Shown piece after piece: positions 37,129 to 44,863 of a stretch of 64,000 nucleotides of DNA (positions are counted from its first letter, which is position 1; the number at the start of each line of letters is the position of its first letter). This DNA is from Myxococcales bacterium (GTDB lineage Bacteria; Myxococcota_A; Polyangia; Polyangiales; Polyangiaceae). The notes below the pieces were generated by a model. It saw only the letters and a list, made by a program, of their open reading frames with translations, ran no database searches and had not been told where the DNA came from. Location: positions 248,001 to 312,000 of the forward strand of contig JADJKB010000022.1 in NCBI GenBank assembly GCA_016706225.1, given 5' to 3'. The position numbers were made by a program, and so were the translations under genes.

Positions 37129-39408
37129 ATGAAATCCCTGAAGAATGCAGCTTCCCTCATCGCGGTGGTGTTGGCGGGGGTGCTCACCGGTTGTGGCACA
37201 CCGGACGAGTCGGACACGCCGATCACCCATGTTCCCGGCGGGCCCACACCCAGCCAACCACTCACCCCGGGCAAAGCCGTGACCACCCAGCTCGCGACAG
37301 GGGATGCCGCGGAGCTCGAGAAGCTGACCGCGGAGCTCGCGGCGGTCGCGAACCTGGACGCCCAAGGGTTCGCCACGAAGTACGCGGTGCCCTTCAGCAC
37401 CTCCCTCGACTACTCGCCGCTCACGGCGGCGGGCCTCGACCTGATCCAGAAGTCGGCGCTCGCGCTCCCCAGCGCCGAGCAGAACACCCTGGGCAAGCGC
37501 GGCTTCGTGATCAGCGAGAACCGCCGGTTTCCCAGCTTCGTCTATGGCTACCAGAGCATCTACCTCGAAGACCTGCCGGTCTACGTGTCGGCGGACTCGA
37601 TCTTGTACGCCGTGCACCAGTCCTATGACTCGCTCTTGATGCGGGTGGAAATGTACGCGCTGATCCCGACGCTCACGCGCTTGCTGGGGAGCATGCGCGC
37701 CGAGCTTCAGCAAGGCGCAGGCAGCGCCCTTGGTGCCCAAGCGCGCGCCGACGCCGACCTGTACCTGTGTGTGGCGATGAGCCTGCTCGGCGGTAACGTC
37801 GTCGAGCCCGTGGCCGGTGCCAGCAAGGCGGAGGTCGGGTCACTGCTCGCCAGCGCGGTCGCGGCACAGGGCGAAAAGGCCATCATGCTGTTCGACGCCA
37901 AGCGCATCCTGGACTTCTCGCAGTTCAAGCCGCGTGGCCACTACACCGACCTCGCGGAGATGCAGCGCTATTTCCGCGCCATGATGTGGCTCGGGCGCAT
38001 CGACTTCCGCATCCTCGAGACCCAAGAAGACGGCAGCCAGGTCTTTCACCGCCGCCAGCTGGAGGGCGCCTACACACTTCGGGCGCTGATGTCCGAGACG
38101 GCGCTCTCGGACTGGAAGCGCGTCGACGACACCATCGGCGCGTTCGTTGGTGAGCACGACAGCATGGTAGTGCCGGAGCTCGACGCACTGCTCGGAGACC
38201 TGGGCCTGAGTGCCGCCAAGGACCTCTCACAGACAACGGACGCGGTCATTGCCCAGGCGGTCGTCAGCGGTGGCTACGGTACGCAGCGCATTTCCAGCCA
38301 CATCATGATCAACGGCCTTGGCAGCGGAACCCTCCCGCTGTCGAGCTCGTTCTTGCTGTTTGGCCAGCGCTACGTGCTCGACAGCCACGTGTTCAGCAAC
38401 GTGGTCTATGACCGGGTGCAGCACGGCACACAGATGCGCATGCTGCCAGACCCGCTCGACGCAGCCTTCGCGGCCTTCGGCAACGATCAGGCCGGCCTGC
38501 TCTTGGGCCCGGAGCTCGACAAGTGGAAGTACGCGCCCGACCTCGCGTCGATGCGCGTGCTCGCGGACGCCCACCCGGCAGAGTACTGGGAAGGAAACCT
38601 CTACAATCTCTGGCTCGGCATGCTGCGCACGCTCGCGCCGAGCTCTCAGGTCCAGAGCCCGAAGGCGGTGGGTTTGCCGGCGGTGGCAGGGACCGAGGCC
38701 TGGGGTCGCCGCTTGCTCAACACCGAGCTCGCGTCGTGGGCGGAGCTACGCCACGACACCATTCTCTACGCCAAGCAGTCGTACACCGGAGGCGCCTCGT
38801 GTGAGTTCCCCGACGCCTACGTCGAGCCGTACCCGGAGTTTTTCGTCAAGCTCGGCGCGTTTGCAACGAAGGGCGCCAGCCTGATCGCCACACTCGACTT
38901 CAGCCAGCAGCCCTGGCTCGGCAAGGACACACAGGCGTACTTCGAAAACCTCGCCTTCGTCGCGGCGACCCTGGGCAAGATGGCCGAGAACCAGCGGACG
39001 GGCGCGCCGCACTCCGCCGAGCAGATGGAGTTCATCAACGATGCGGTGGTGGTGAGCGAGGGTTGTGGCGATCCGAGCTTCAGCTCTGGTTGGTACAAAC
39101 AGCTGTTCTTCGACACGAGCCGCGGCCTGAAGCTCGATCCGACCATCGCGGACGTGCACACCCAGCCGACGGACGAAGCCGGCGGGATGGTCGGCAAGGT
39201 GCTGCACGTTGGAACCGGCATGCCTCGGCTGATGGTCGTCACGGTGGACACCTGCACCGGGCCACGTGCCTACGCGGGGCTCGTCTCCAGTTACTTCCAG
39301 CACCTGACCTCGAACTTCGAGCGGCTCACCGACGAGGACTGGTCGGCGGTAGTCAAGGCCAACACGCCGCCCGATGTGCCCTGGATGACCGACCTCGTCG
39401 TGCGCTGA
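37129..39408 (+). CDS. DUF3160-family lipoprotein
   Basis: A 759-residue predicted lipoprotein with lipobox ending at Cys22 (GVLTGC), then a Pro/Thr-rich linker. The rest is one large mainly helical domain of the DUF3160 type. Its hallmark is near residue 150: FVYGYQSIYLEDLPVYVSAD followed by SILYAVHQSYDSLLM. Later landmarks are MQRYFRAMMWLGRIDFRI, ASWAELRHDTILYAKQS and VGTGMPRLMVVTVD, all typical. The family occurs in Bacteroidetes, Deltaproteobacteria and archaea; its function is unknown and an extracytoplasmic location is usual. About 200 bp upstream are free of intact genes. Confidence 0.88.
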   Translation: MKSLKNAASLIAVVLAGVLTGCGTPDESDTPITHVPGGPTPSQPLTPGKAVTTQLATGDAAELEKLTAELAAVANLDAQGFATKYAVPFSTSLDYSPLTAAGLDLIQKSALALPSAEQNTLGKRGFVISENRRFPSFVYGYQSIYLEDLPVYVSADSILYAVHQSYDSLLMRVEMYALIPTLTRLLGSMRAELQQGAGSALGAQARADADLYLCVAMSLLGGNVVEPVAGASKAEVGSLLASAVAAQGEKAIMLFDAKRILDFSQFKPRGHYTDLAEMQRYFRAMMWLGRIDFRILETQEDGSQVFHRRQLEGAYTLRALMSETALSDWKRVDDTIGAFVGEHDSMVVPELDALLGDLGLSAAKDLSQTTDAVIAQAVVSGGYGTQRISSHIMINGLGSGTLPLSSSFLLFGQRYVLDSHVFSNVVYDRVQHGTQMRMLPDPLDAAFAAFGNDQAGLLLGPELDKWKYAPDLASMRVLADAHPAEYWEGNLYNLWLGMLRTLAPSSQVQSPKAVGLPAVAGTEAWGRRLLNTELASWAELRHDTILYAKQSYTGGASCEFPDAYVEPYPEFFVKLGAFATKGASLIATLDFSQQPWLGKDTQAYFENLAFVAATLGKMAENQRTGAPHSAEQMEFINDAVVVSEGCGDPSFSSGWYKQLFFDTSRGLKLDPTIADVHTQPTDEAGGMVGKVLHVGTGMPRLMVVTVDTCTGPRAYAGLVSSYFQHLTSNFERLTDEDWSAVVKANTPPDVPWMTDLVVR

Positions 39409-39513
39409 GCGTGGGTTGACCACCCCTGATGGGTCGCGCCCCAAGTATTCGCACGCGCACGCGCGAAGCAGCCTATGTTCGCCGGTCGAGGATCCGAGAG
39501 GAGCTGGCTTTAC

Positions 39514-40065
39514 ATGAATAGTGTGAACTTGTTGGTGGTCGGCGGCGCACTGGCGCTCGCATTTGGCGCGGGCTGCGGCGGCGACGATGGCGGCGGGTCG
39601 GGCGGGAGCAGCACGGGCGGATCCGGTGGTGCCGGCACGGGCGGTAGCGGCACGGGCGGCAGCGGCACCGGCGGCAGCGGCACCGGCGGCGCGGCTGGCT
39701 CGGCCAGTGGTGGCGCAGCCGGCTCAGGCAGCGGCGGCGCAGCCGGTTCGGGCACGGGTGGCAGCAGCACCGGCGGCAGCGGCGGCGGCGGCGGCACACA
39801 CCAGACCTGCACCGATGCGGGCGCCAAGCTGGCCGCCCAAGCGAAGAAACTCGGATGCACGGACAACTCCACCGAGATCAAGACCGGCTGCGAGGGTCTC
39901 TACACGGCCAACGCGTGCGTAGCCGAATGGGAGGCACTCATGGGCTGCGTACTCGCGTTACCGGACTCGGCCTGGGAGTGCGGCGGGAAGGGCACGCCGG
40001 ACTTCAAGGCGGGCAACTGCACCGCGGAGCGGGCCGCATTCGACGGCTGCACCAAGCCGAAGTGA
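39514..40065 (+). CDS. Small lipoprotein with Gly-Thr-Gly-Gly-Ser linker and cysteine-rich domain
   Basis: A 183-residue predicted lipoprotein. A GAGAGGAG ribosome-binding site precedes the ATG. The lipobox ends at Cys21 (AFGAGC). A linker of about 80 residues follows, built from repeated Gly-Ser-Gly-Thr-Gly and Ala-Ala-Gly-Ser units. The C-terminal domain of about 85 residues has seven cysteines with regular spacing (TCTDAGAKL, LGCTDNST, GCEGLYTANACV, MGCVLALP, WECGG, NCTAERAAF, GCTK), so three disulphides are likely. The pattern is helical and suggests a small disulphide-stabilised bundle. A strong hairpin lies 20 bp downstream. Confidence 0.8.
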   Translation: MNSVNLLVVGGALALAFGAGCGGDDGGGSGGSSTGGSGGAGTGGSGTGGSGTGGSGTGGAAGSASGGAAGSGSGGAAGSGTGGSSTGGSGGGGGTHQTCTDAGAKLAAQAKKLGCTDNSTEIKTGCEGLYTANACVAEWEALMGCVLALPDSAWECGGKGTPDFKAGNCTAERAAFDGCTKPK

Positions 40066-40085
40066 CGCAGCAAGCACAAGGCCCA

Positions 40086-40144
40086 CGCGGTCATTCGGCT
40101 CGCCGTCCAGCTGAAAGTAGCTGGCGGCGAGCCGAATGACCGCG
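40086..40144. terminator. Strong intergenic hairpin, likely terminator
   Basis: A perfect 20-bp inverted repeat (40086-40105 with 40125-40144) extends, after one unpaired T, into an inner 6-bp stem (40107-40112 with 40119-40124) around a 6-nt GAAAGT loop. Altogether 26 base pairs form within 59 nt. It lies between the lipoprotein stop (40065) and the ABC substrate-binding gene (40208). No T-tract follows, but a stem this stable should stop or stabilise transcripts in either direction. Confidence 0.75.
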
Positions 40145-40207
40145 CTCAGTCAGAGCGTTTTCGCTTCGACTTTCCCCGACGGAACCAGACGGATACCCTC
40201 CCGGGCG

Positions 40208-41227
40208 ATGTTACGAAACGCGCTCGGTGGGGTACTCGGACTGGCGATCGGACTGGCTGCCGTCGGCTGCAAGCGCGAGGCGCCGAGCCCGGCTTCTGGC
40301 TCGGACGCCGCGCCTGCGCAGAAGACCCTGCGCATCGCCGTGATCCCCAAGGGCACCACCCACGAGTTCTGGAAGAGCGTGCACGCAGGAGCCGTGAAAG
40401 CATCGCGCGAGCTCGGTGTCGAGATCGTCTGGAAGGGACCGCTCAAGGAAGACGACCTCAAACAACAGATCGATCTGGTCCAGAGCTTCACCGCCCAGGC
40501 GGTGTCGGGCATCGTACTCGCACCGCTCAACGACAAGGCCCTCGTCTCGAGCGTGAAGTCGGCGACCGAGGCCAAGATCCCCGTCGTCATCTTCGATTCG
40601 GATCTCGCGTCCAAAGATCACGTGAGCTTCGTCGCCACCGACAACCGCGCTGCAGGCAAGCTCGGCTGTGAGCACCTGGCCAAACAGATCAAGGACAAGG
40701 GCGCGGCCATCGTGCTCCGGTACCAGGAGGGCTCCGCCAGCACGAACCACCGGGAAGAGGGCTGCATCGAGGCGCTGAAGGCGGCCGGCGTGACCATCGC
40801 GTCGGACAACCAGTACGGCGGCGCGACCACCGAGAGCGCCCACAAGGCCAGCGAGAGCTTGCTGCTCGCCCAGGGCGCCGCCGCCGGCAAGATTGCAGGG
40901 GTGTTCACACCCAACGAGTCCACGACCTTCGGCATGCTGCGCGCCATCGAGAAGGCCGATCTGAGCGGGAAGCTCCGCTTCGTCGGCTTCGACGCCTCGG
41001 ACAAACTCGTGGCGGGCGTCGCGGGCGGCGCCATCGAGGGGCTGGTGCTCCAGGATCCCTTCAACATGGGGTACCTCGCGGTCAAGACCATGGTCAGCCA
41101 CATCAAGGGCGAGAAGGTCGAACGCCGCATCGACACCGGCAGCAAGCTCATCACCAAGGTCAACATGAACGAGCCGGACATGTTGCGACTGCTGAAGCCG
41201 GAGCTCGGAGAGTGGTTGAACGAGTGA
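40208..41227 (+). CDS. Sugar ABC transporter substrate-binding lipoprotein
   Basis: A 339-residue predicted lipoprotein with lipobox ending at Cys21 (LAAVGC). It is a periplasmic-binding-protein-4/LacI-like sugar binder of the RbsB type: LRIAVIPKGTTHEFWKSVHAGAVKAS, GIVLAPLNDKALVSSV, IPVVIFDSDL, FVATDNRAAGKLGCEHL, GVFTPNESTTFGMLRAI and LRFVGFDASDKLVAGV. The Asp-Ser-Asp and Asn residues of these loops bind sugar hydroxyls in relatives. Its TGA overlaps the GTG of the ATPase gene, which fixes it as the first gene of an importer operon. The lipid anchor is unusual for Gram-negative binders but common in myxobacteria. A pentose or pentitol substrate is suggested by the FGGY kinase opposite. Confidence 0.93.
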   Translation: MLRNALGGVLGLAIGLAAVGCKREAPSPASGSDAAPAQKTLRIAVIPKGTTHEFWKSVHAGAVKASRELGVEIVWKGPLKEDDLKQQIDLVQSFTAQAVSGIVLAPLNDKALVSSVKSATEAKIPVVIFDSDLASKDHVSFVATDNRAAGKLGCEHLAKQIKDKGAAIVLRYQEGSASTNHREEGCIEALKAAGVTIASDNQYGGATTESAHKASESLLLAQGAAAGKIAGVFTPNESTTFGMLRAIEKADLSGKLRFVGFDASDKLVAGVAGGAIEGLVLQDPFNMGYLAVKTMVSHIKGEKVERRIDTGSKLITKVNMNEPDMLRLLKPELGEWLNE

Positions 41228-42675
41228 GCGGCGCGCGGCTCTCGGCGCGCGGGCTCGTGAAGTCGTTCGGGGCGACGCGCGCCCTCGACGGCGTGGACCT
41301 CGAGCTCAACCCAGGCGAGATCCACGCCCTCTTGGGTGAGAACGGCGCCGGCAAGAGCACGTTGACCAAGATCGTGTCGGGAGTGTTCGTCAGCGACGGC
41401 GGCGAGGTGAAGCTCGACGGTCAGGTCTTCTCTCCACGCTCACCCCGAGAGGCTCGGCGCGCGGGGGTCGCCATCGTGCACCAGGAGCCGGCGGTATGCC
41501 GGGAGCTGTCGGTCGCCGAAAACGTGCTGCTCGGCCACGAGCCCCTGCGTTTCGGCATCGTCGACCGCGCCGGGCAGCGCGCGCTCGCGCGGCGTGCCCT
41601 CGAGCTGATCGGCGCGGACCTCGAGCCAGAGGCCGCGCTGCGAAACCTCGGCCCTTCGGACGTGCAGCTCGTCACCGTGGCACGCGCACTGGCAGCAAGT
41701 GATTGCCGCTTGCTGATCCTGGATGAACCGACCGCCAGCCTGTCGGCGCCGGATGTCGAGCGGTTGTTCGAGGTCGTGCGGCGTCTGGCAAAGACCGGCA
41801 TCGCGGTGCTCTACATCTCGCACTTTCTCGACGAAGTGCGCCGGCTCGCCCATCGCTTCAGCGTGCTGCGTGACGGACGCAGCGTGGGCGGCGGCGATAT
41901 GGTCGACACGTCGGCAAGCCACCTGGTCGAGCTGATGACCGGGCACAGCGTCGACGAACGCCCCGCCCGTGAGCCTCGCAAACCTGGACGGGTCGTGCTG
42001 AGCGCGCAGGAGCTAGCGGGAGTGCGCTTGCCGGTTTCCGCCAGCTTCGAGCTCCGAGCCGGGGAGGTGCTGGGGATCGCCGGGTTGGTCGGCTCGGGGC
42101 GCACGGAGTTGTTGCGCGCGGTCTTCGGCCTCGACCGCGTGAAGAGCGGGCAGGTGTCGGTGGGCGCGTACGTGGGACCGGCCTCGCCCGCGCGCCGGCT
42201 CGCGCAGGGGGTCGGCCTGCTGAGCGAAGATCGCAAACGCGAAGGGCTGGCCGGGCCCCTCTCCGTCGCGGAGAACCTGACCCTTTCGAGGTCGAGCGGG
42301 CTCGGGCCCGCCGGGTTGGTCTTGCCCTCGCGCCGCCGGCTCGCAGCTCAATCTCTGATCGAGCGGCTCGGCATCCGCACCTCGGGGCCCGATCAACTCG
42401 TGCGTGAGCTGTCCGGCGGCAATCAACAGAAGGTGGCGCTCGGACGTTTGCTGCATCACGACGTCGACGTGCTCTTGCTCGACGAGCCGACCCGCGGCAT
42501 CGACGTCAAGAGCCGCAGTGACGTGTACCAAATCATCGACGAGCTGGCCGAGCGCGGCAAAGCCATCCTGGTCGTCTCGAGCCATTTTCCCGAGCTACTC
42601 TCGATCTGTGACCGCATCGCCGTGCTCCATCGCGGCAGGCTCGGGCCAGCCGTGCAGAGTGAGCGAGCTCAATGA
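41224..42675 (+). CDS. Sugar ABC transporter ATPase (RbsA/MglA type), C-terminus probably frameshifted
   Basis: A 483-residue protein with two ABC domains. Domain 1 has Walker A GENGAGKST, signature-like LGPSDVQLVTVARAL and Walker B LLILDEPTASLS. Domain 2 has the degenerate Walker A GLVGSGRTE, an intact LSGGNQQKVALGRLL and LLLDEPTRGIDVKS, the usual pattern for this family. GTG at 41224 overlaps the binding-protein stop. The reading frame ends early at 42675 with LGPAVQSERAQ. In the next frame the sequence continues as VSELNEQHLMREAAGAA, the normal family C-terminus, and stops at 42712, overlapping the permease GTG exactly as at the other junctions. An extra base between about 42640 and 42656 (or a sequencing error) explains this. 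The missing end is short, so activity may survive. Confidence 0.92.
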   Translation: MSGARLSARGLVKSFGATRALDGVDLELNPGEIHALLGENGAGKSTLTKIVSGVFVSDGGEVKLDGQVFSPRSPREARRAGVAIVHQEPAVCRELSVAENVLLGHEPLRFGIVDRAGQRALARRALELIGADLEPEAALRNLGPSDVQLVTVARALAASDCRLLILDEPTASLSAPDVERLFEVVRRLAKTGIAVLYISHFLDEVRRLAHRFSVLRDGRSVGGGDMVDTSASHLVELMTGHSVDERPAREPRKPGRVVLSAQELAGVRLPVSASFELRAGEVLGIAGLVGSGRTELLRAVFGLDRVKSGQVSVGAYVGPASPARRLAQGVGLLSEDRKREGLAGPLSVAENLTLSRSSGLGPAGLVLPSRRRLAAQSLIERLGIRTSGPDQLVRELSGGNQQKVALGRLLHHDVDVLLLDEPTRGIDVKSRSDVYQIIDELAERGKAILVVSSHFPELLSICDRIAVLHRGRLGPAVQSERAQ

Positions 42676-42708
42676 GCAGCACTTGATGCGGGAAGCAGCG
42701 GGGGCAGC

Positions 42709-43662
42709 GTGAAGCGCATTCTCCGCGCGCCATGGGTCGGACCGCTGCTCGCCGTCATCGCCGTGTACGTGTTGTTCGCGGTGCTCGCACCGGAGACCTT
42801 CTCGAGCAGGATCAACCTGCTCACGATGGCACGGCAGACGGTGGTCGTGGCGATCGCCGCCATCGGCATGACGCTGGTGATGATCCAGGGAGGCATCGAT
42901 CTGTCCGTGGGGTCTACCGTCGCGCTCACCACCGTCGTGGTGGCCCGTGCGCTCGACGGCGGCAGCGGTCCGCTCTCGGCGGCAGCGTCCGGCGTGGCGC
43001 TCGGCGCGTGTGTCGGCGCGGTCAACGGCCTGTTGGTCTCGGGTCTCGGGCTCCTGCCCTTCATCGTCACTCTCGGCAGCATGAGCGCGCTGCGCGGGAT
43101 CGCGAAGGGCCTGGCTCACGAACAGAAGGTCGACGCCGATCCCAAGGGGCTCGAGACCCTGATGGCCATGCCCGGCGGCAAACACGGCGGCTTGCTCTTG
43201 CCAACTGGGGTGTGGTGGGTGCTGGGGCTCGCGCTCTTGTTCGCCGCCTTCCTCGCGTTCACGCGACCCGGACGGCACATCGTCGCGGTCGGCTCCAACG
43301 TCGAGGCCGCGCGTTTGTGCGGCGTGCCGGTGAAAAAAGTCACCTTGCTGGTCTATGTGCTCGCGGGCGCACTGGCGGGGCTGGCGGGTGTGATGGAGTT
43401 CTCGACGCTCACCGTCGGAGATCCCACCGACTCCATCGGCCTCGAGCTGGAGGTGATCGCTGCGGTCGTCATTGGCGGCGGCTCCCTCTCCGGAGGCCGC
43501 GGCTCGGTCGCCGGCGCGCTTCTGGGCGCTCTTTTGTTGACCGAGATCAAGACCGGCTCGACCCACGTGGGTCTGCCGAATTGGGTGCAAGAGATCCTGA
43601 CTGGTGGGATCATCCTCGTCGCCATGGGACTCGACCGACTACGCGAACGGCGGACGACATGA
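42709..43662 (+). CDS. Sugar ABC transporter permease (RbsC type)
   Basis: A 317-residue inner-membrane protein with eight or more hydrophobic helices. Family landmarks: ETFSSRINLLTMARQTVVVAIAAIGMTLVMIQGGIDLSVGS (about residues 28-68; only the pattern is cited), then NGLLVSGLGLLPFIVTLGSM, FTRPGRHIVAVGSNVEAARLCGV, which is the coupling loop, and GGGSLSGGRGSVAGALLGALLL. It forms the membrane channel for the sugar with the ATPase and the lipid-anchored binding protein. GTG start overlaps the stop of the frame-shifted ATPase end. Its stop overlaps the ATG of the next lipoprotein gene. Confidence 0.94.
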   Translation: MKRILRAPWVGPLLAVIAVYVLFAVLAPETFSSRINLLTMARQTVVVAIAAIGMTLVMIQGGIDLSVGSTVALTTVVVARALDGGSGPLSAAASGVALGACVGAVNGLLVSGLGLLPFIVTLGSMSALRGIAKGLAHEQKVDADPKGLETLMAMPGGKHGGLLLPTGVWWVLGLALLFAAFLAFTRPGRHIVAVGSNVEAARLCGVPVKKVTLLVYVLAGALAGLAGVMEFSTLTVGDPTDSIGLELEVIAAVVIGGGSLSGGRGSVAGALLGALLLTEIKTGSTHVGLPNWVQEILTGGIILVAMGLDRLRERRTT

Positions 43663-44300
43663 GCTGCGCAGCCACGGCGGTGGCCATCAGCGCGGTTGGC
43701 CTGCTGTCGCTCGGGCTCGCGCCCGCTTGTTCGCCCGCGTCGCTCTCGCATCAACAGGAAGCGCAGGATGCCGAACAACGCATCGTCGCCGTCGAGGCCG
43801 ATCCGGGTAAACGCCCCGGCATCCTTCTGCTCCAATTTCAGCGCGACATGCACAAGACCGGGGAGGTGTTCGCGGTGCTGGACGAGAGCGGCTACCGCGG
43901 CCTGGTGCGCACTCGACGTCAGGCCAGCATCGACTGTGATCACTGCCCTGGACCGTTGATCGAAGCGGAGCTCGTGACCGGTCCCGGTCCTTCGGGGACC
44001 GGAGCCATCGCGGTCGGTCCTGTGAGGGGACCGCTGCCCAAGGCCCGCCTCGGTCGCGTCGACCGCAAACGGGAACCAGGCGTCACCTGGCAACCCACCG
44101 TGCAGGTCGACCTCGATGGCGACGGCCTCTGGGATCTCGTCGAATACGAGCGCTGCGGCCACAGCGTGCCCTCCGGATGCTCGCGCGAAGTCTGCGACAT
44201 GTTCTGCACGGGAGTCGCCGCACGCGGCGCCGAGCCGGATCCCGCGGTGATGCACTGCCGCTCGCTCGTCCCCGACCTGGAGGACTGCGCCGGGCGATGA
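43659..44300 (+). CDS. Lipoprotein coupled to sugar permease gene
   Basis: A 213-residue predicted lipoprotein whose ATG overlaps the permease stop (ATGA). The signal is Ala/Leu-rich and the lipobox ends at Cys24 (GLAPAC). The mature protein has a segment with a possible calcium-binding-like Asp-x-Asp-Gly-Asp-Gly (VDLDGDGLWDLVEY) and eight or more cysteines in the last third (CGHSVPSGCSREVCDMFC). No family is recognised. The coupling to an ABC importer is notable; it may assist sugar capture or be an accidental neighbour. Its own stop overlaps the next start. Confidence 0.75.
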   Translation: MSCAATAVAISAVGLLSLGLAPACSPASLSHQQEAQDAEQRIVAVEADPGKRPGILLLQFQRDMHKTGEVFAVLDESGYRGLVRTRRQASIDCDHCPGPLIEAELVTGPGPSGTGAIAVGPVRGPLPKARLGRVDRKREPGVTWQPTVQVDLDGDGLWDLVEYERCGHSVPSGCSREVCDMFCTGVAARGAEPDPAVMHCRSLVPDLEDCAGR

Positions 44301-44851
44301 AAGCATCGGCCGTCCGCCGCCCGAAGACGCATTCGGAGCGCTCGAGCCTCGTACTTCGGCTCATCGTCGTGCTGTGTCTCCCGTGTTCCGCGGGTTGTTT
44401 CTCCGCAATGGGTGACATTCAAGCCGGCGCTCTGTCATCAACACGCTTCGAGTCCGGGCGCTACGGCGGAGTTGCGCAGGTCGCGGGAGGGTCACGCTTC
44501 GGCAACGACACCGACGCGGAGCACATCGGTCCGGGAGCAGATGCCCGAGTCGAGCTCACCAGCAACGTGAAGCAGTTCAGCCTGGGCCCGCATCTGTATC
44601 TGCTGCCGTCATCGTGGAACACACCTTACGCTCGCTTCGGAGCGACCCTGATCGAGCTCGGCAGTGTCGATGACGACTTCAGCTTCGGCGCCCTCGGACC
44701 GCGTGCCGAGCTGGGCATGTTCATGGGGCCAGTCGTGATCTCTACCTTCGCCCGCTACGACCTGCGCTGGACTCACCAGTCGAACGAGGGGTTCGTCGGC
44801 GTGATGGTCGGTGTCGGCATGGCGGTCTCGACGGCCTCGCTGCACCGCTGA
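44297..44851 (+). CDS. Envelope lipoprotein with barrel-like strands
   Basis: A 184-residue protein whose ATG overlaps the preceding stop (ATGA). A basic N-terminal region of about 20 residues precedes a hydrophobic core with a possible lipobox at Cys34 (LPCSAGC). The mature part shows alternating hydrophobic strands: GRYGGVAQVAGG, ARVELTSNVKQFSLGPHLYLL, YARFGATLIELG, LGPRAELGMFMGPVVISTFARYDLRW and GVMVGVGMAVS. This could be a small outer-membrane barrel or beta-sandwich. I do not recognise the family. It ends the five-gene importer unit and faces the pentulose kinase 12 bp away. Confidence 0.72.
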   Translation: MKASAVRRPKTHSERSSLVLRLIVVLCLPCSAGCFSAMGDIQAGALSSTRFESGRYGGVAQVAGGSRFGNDTDAEHIGPGADARVELTSNVKQFSLGPHLYLLPSSWNTPYARFGATLIELGSVDDDFSFGALGPRAELGMFMGPVVISTFARYDLRWTHQSNEGFVGVMVGVGMAVSTASLHR

Positions 44852-44863
44852 GCGCACGCCCCC

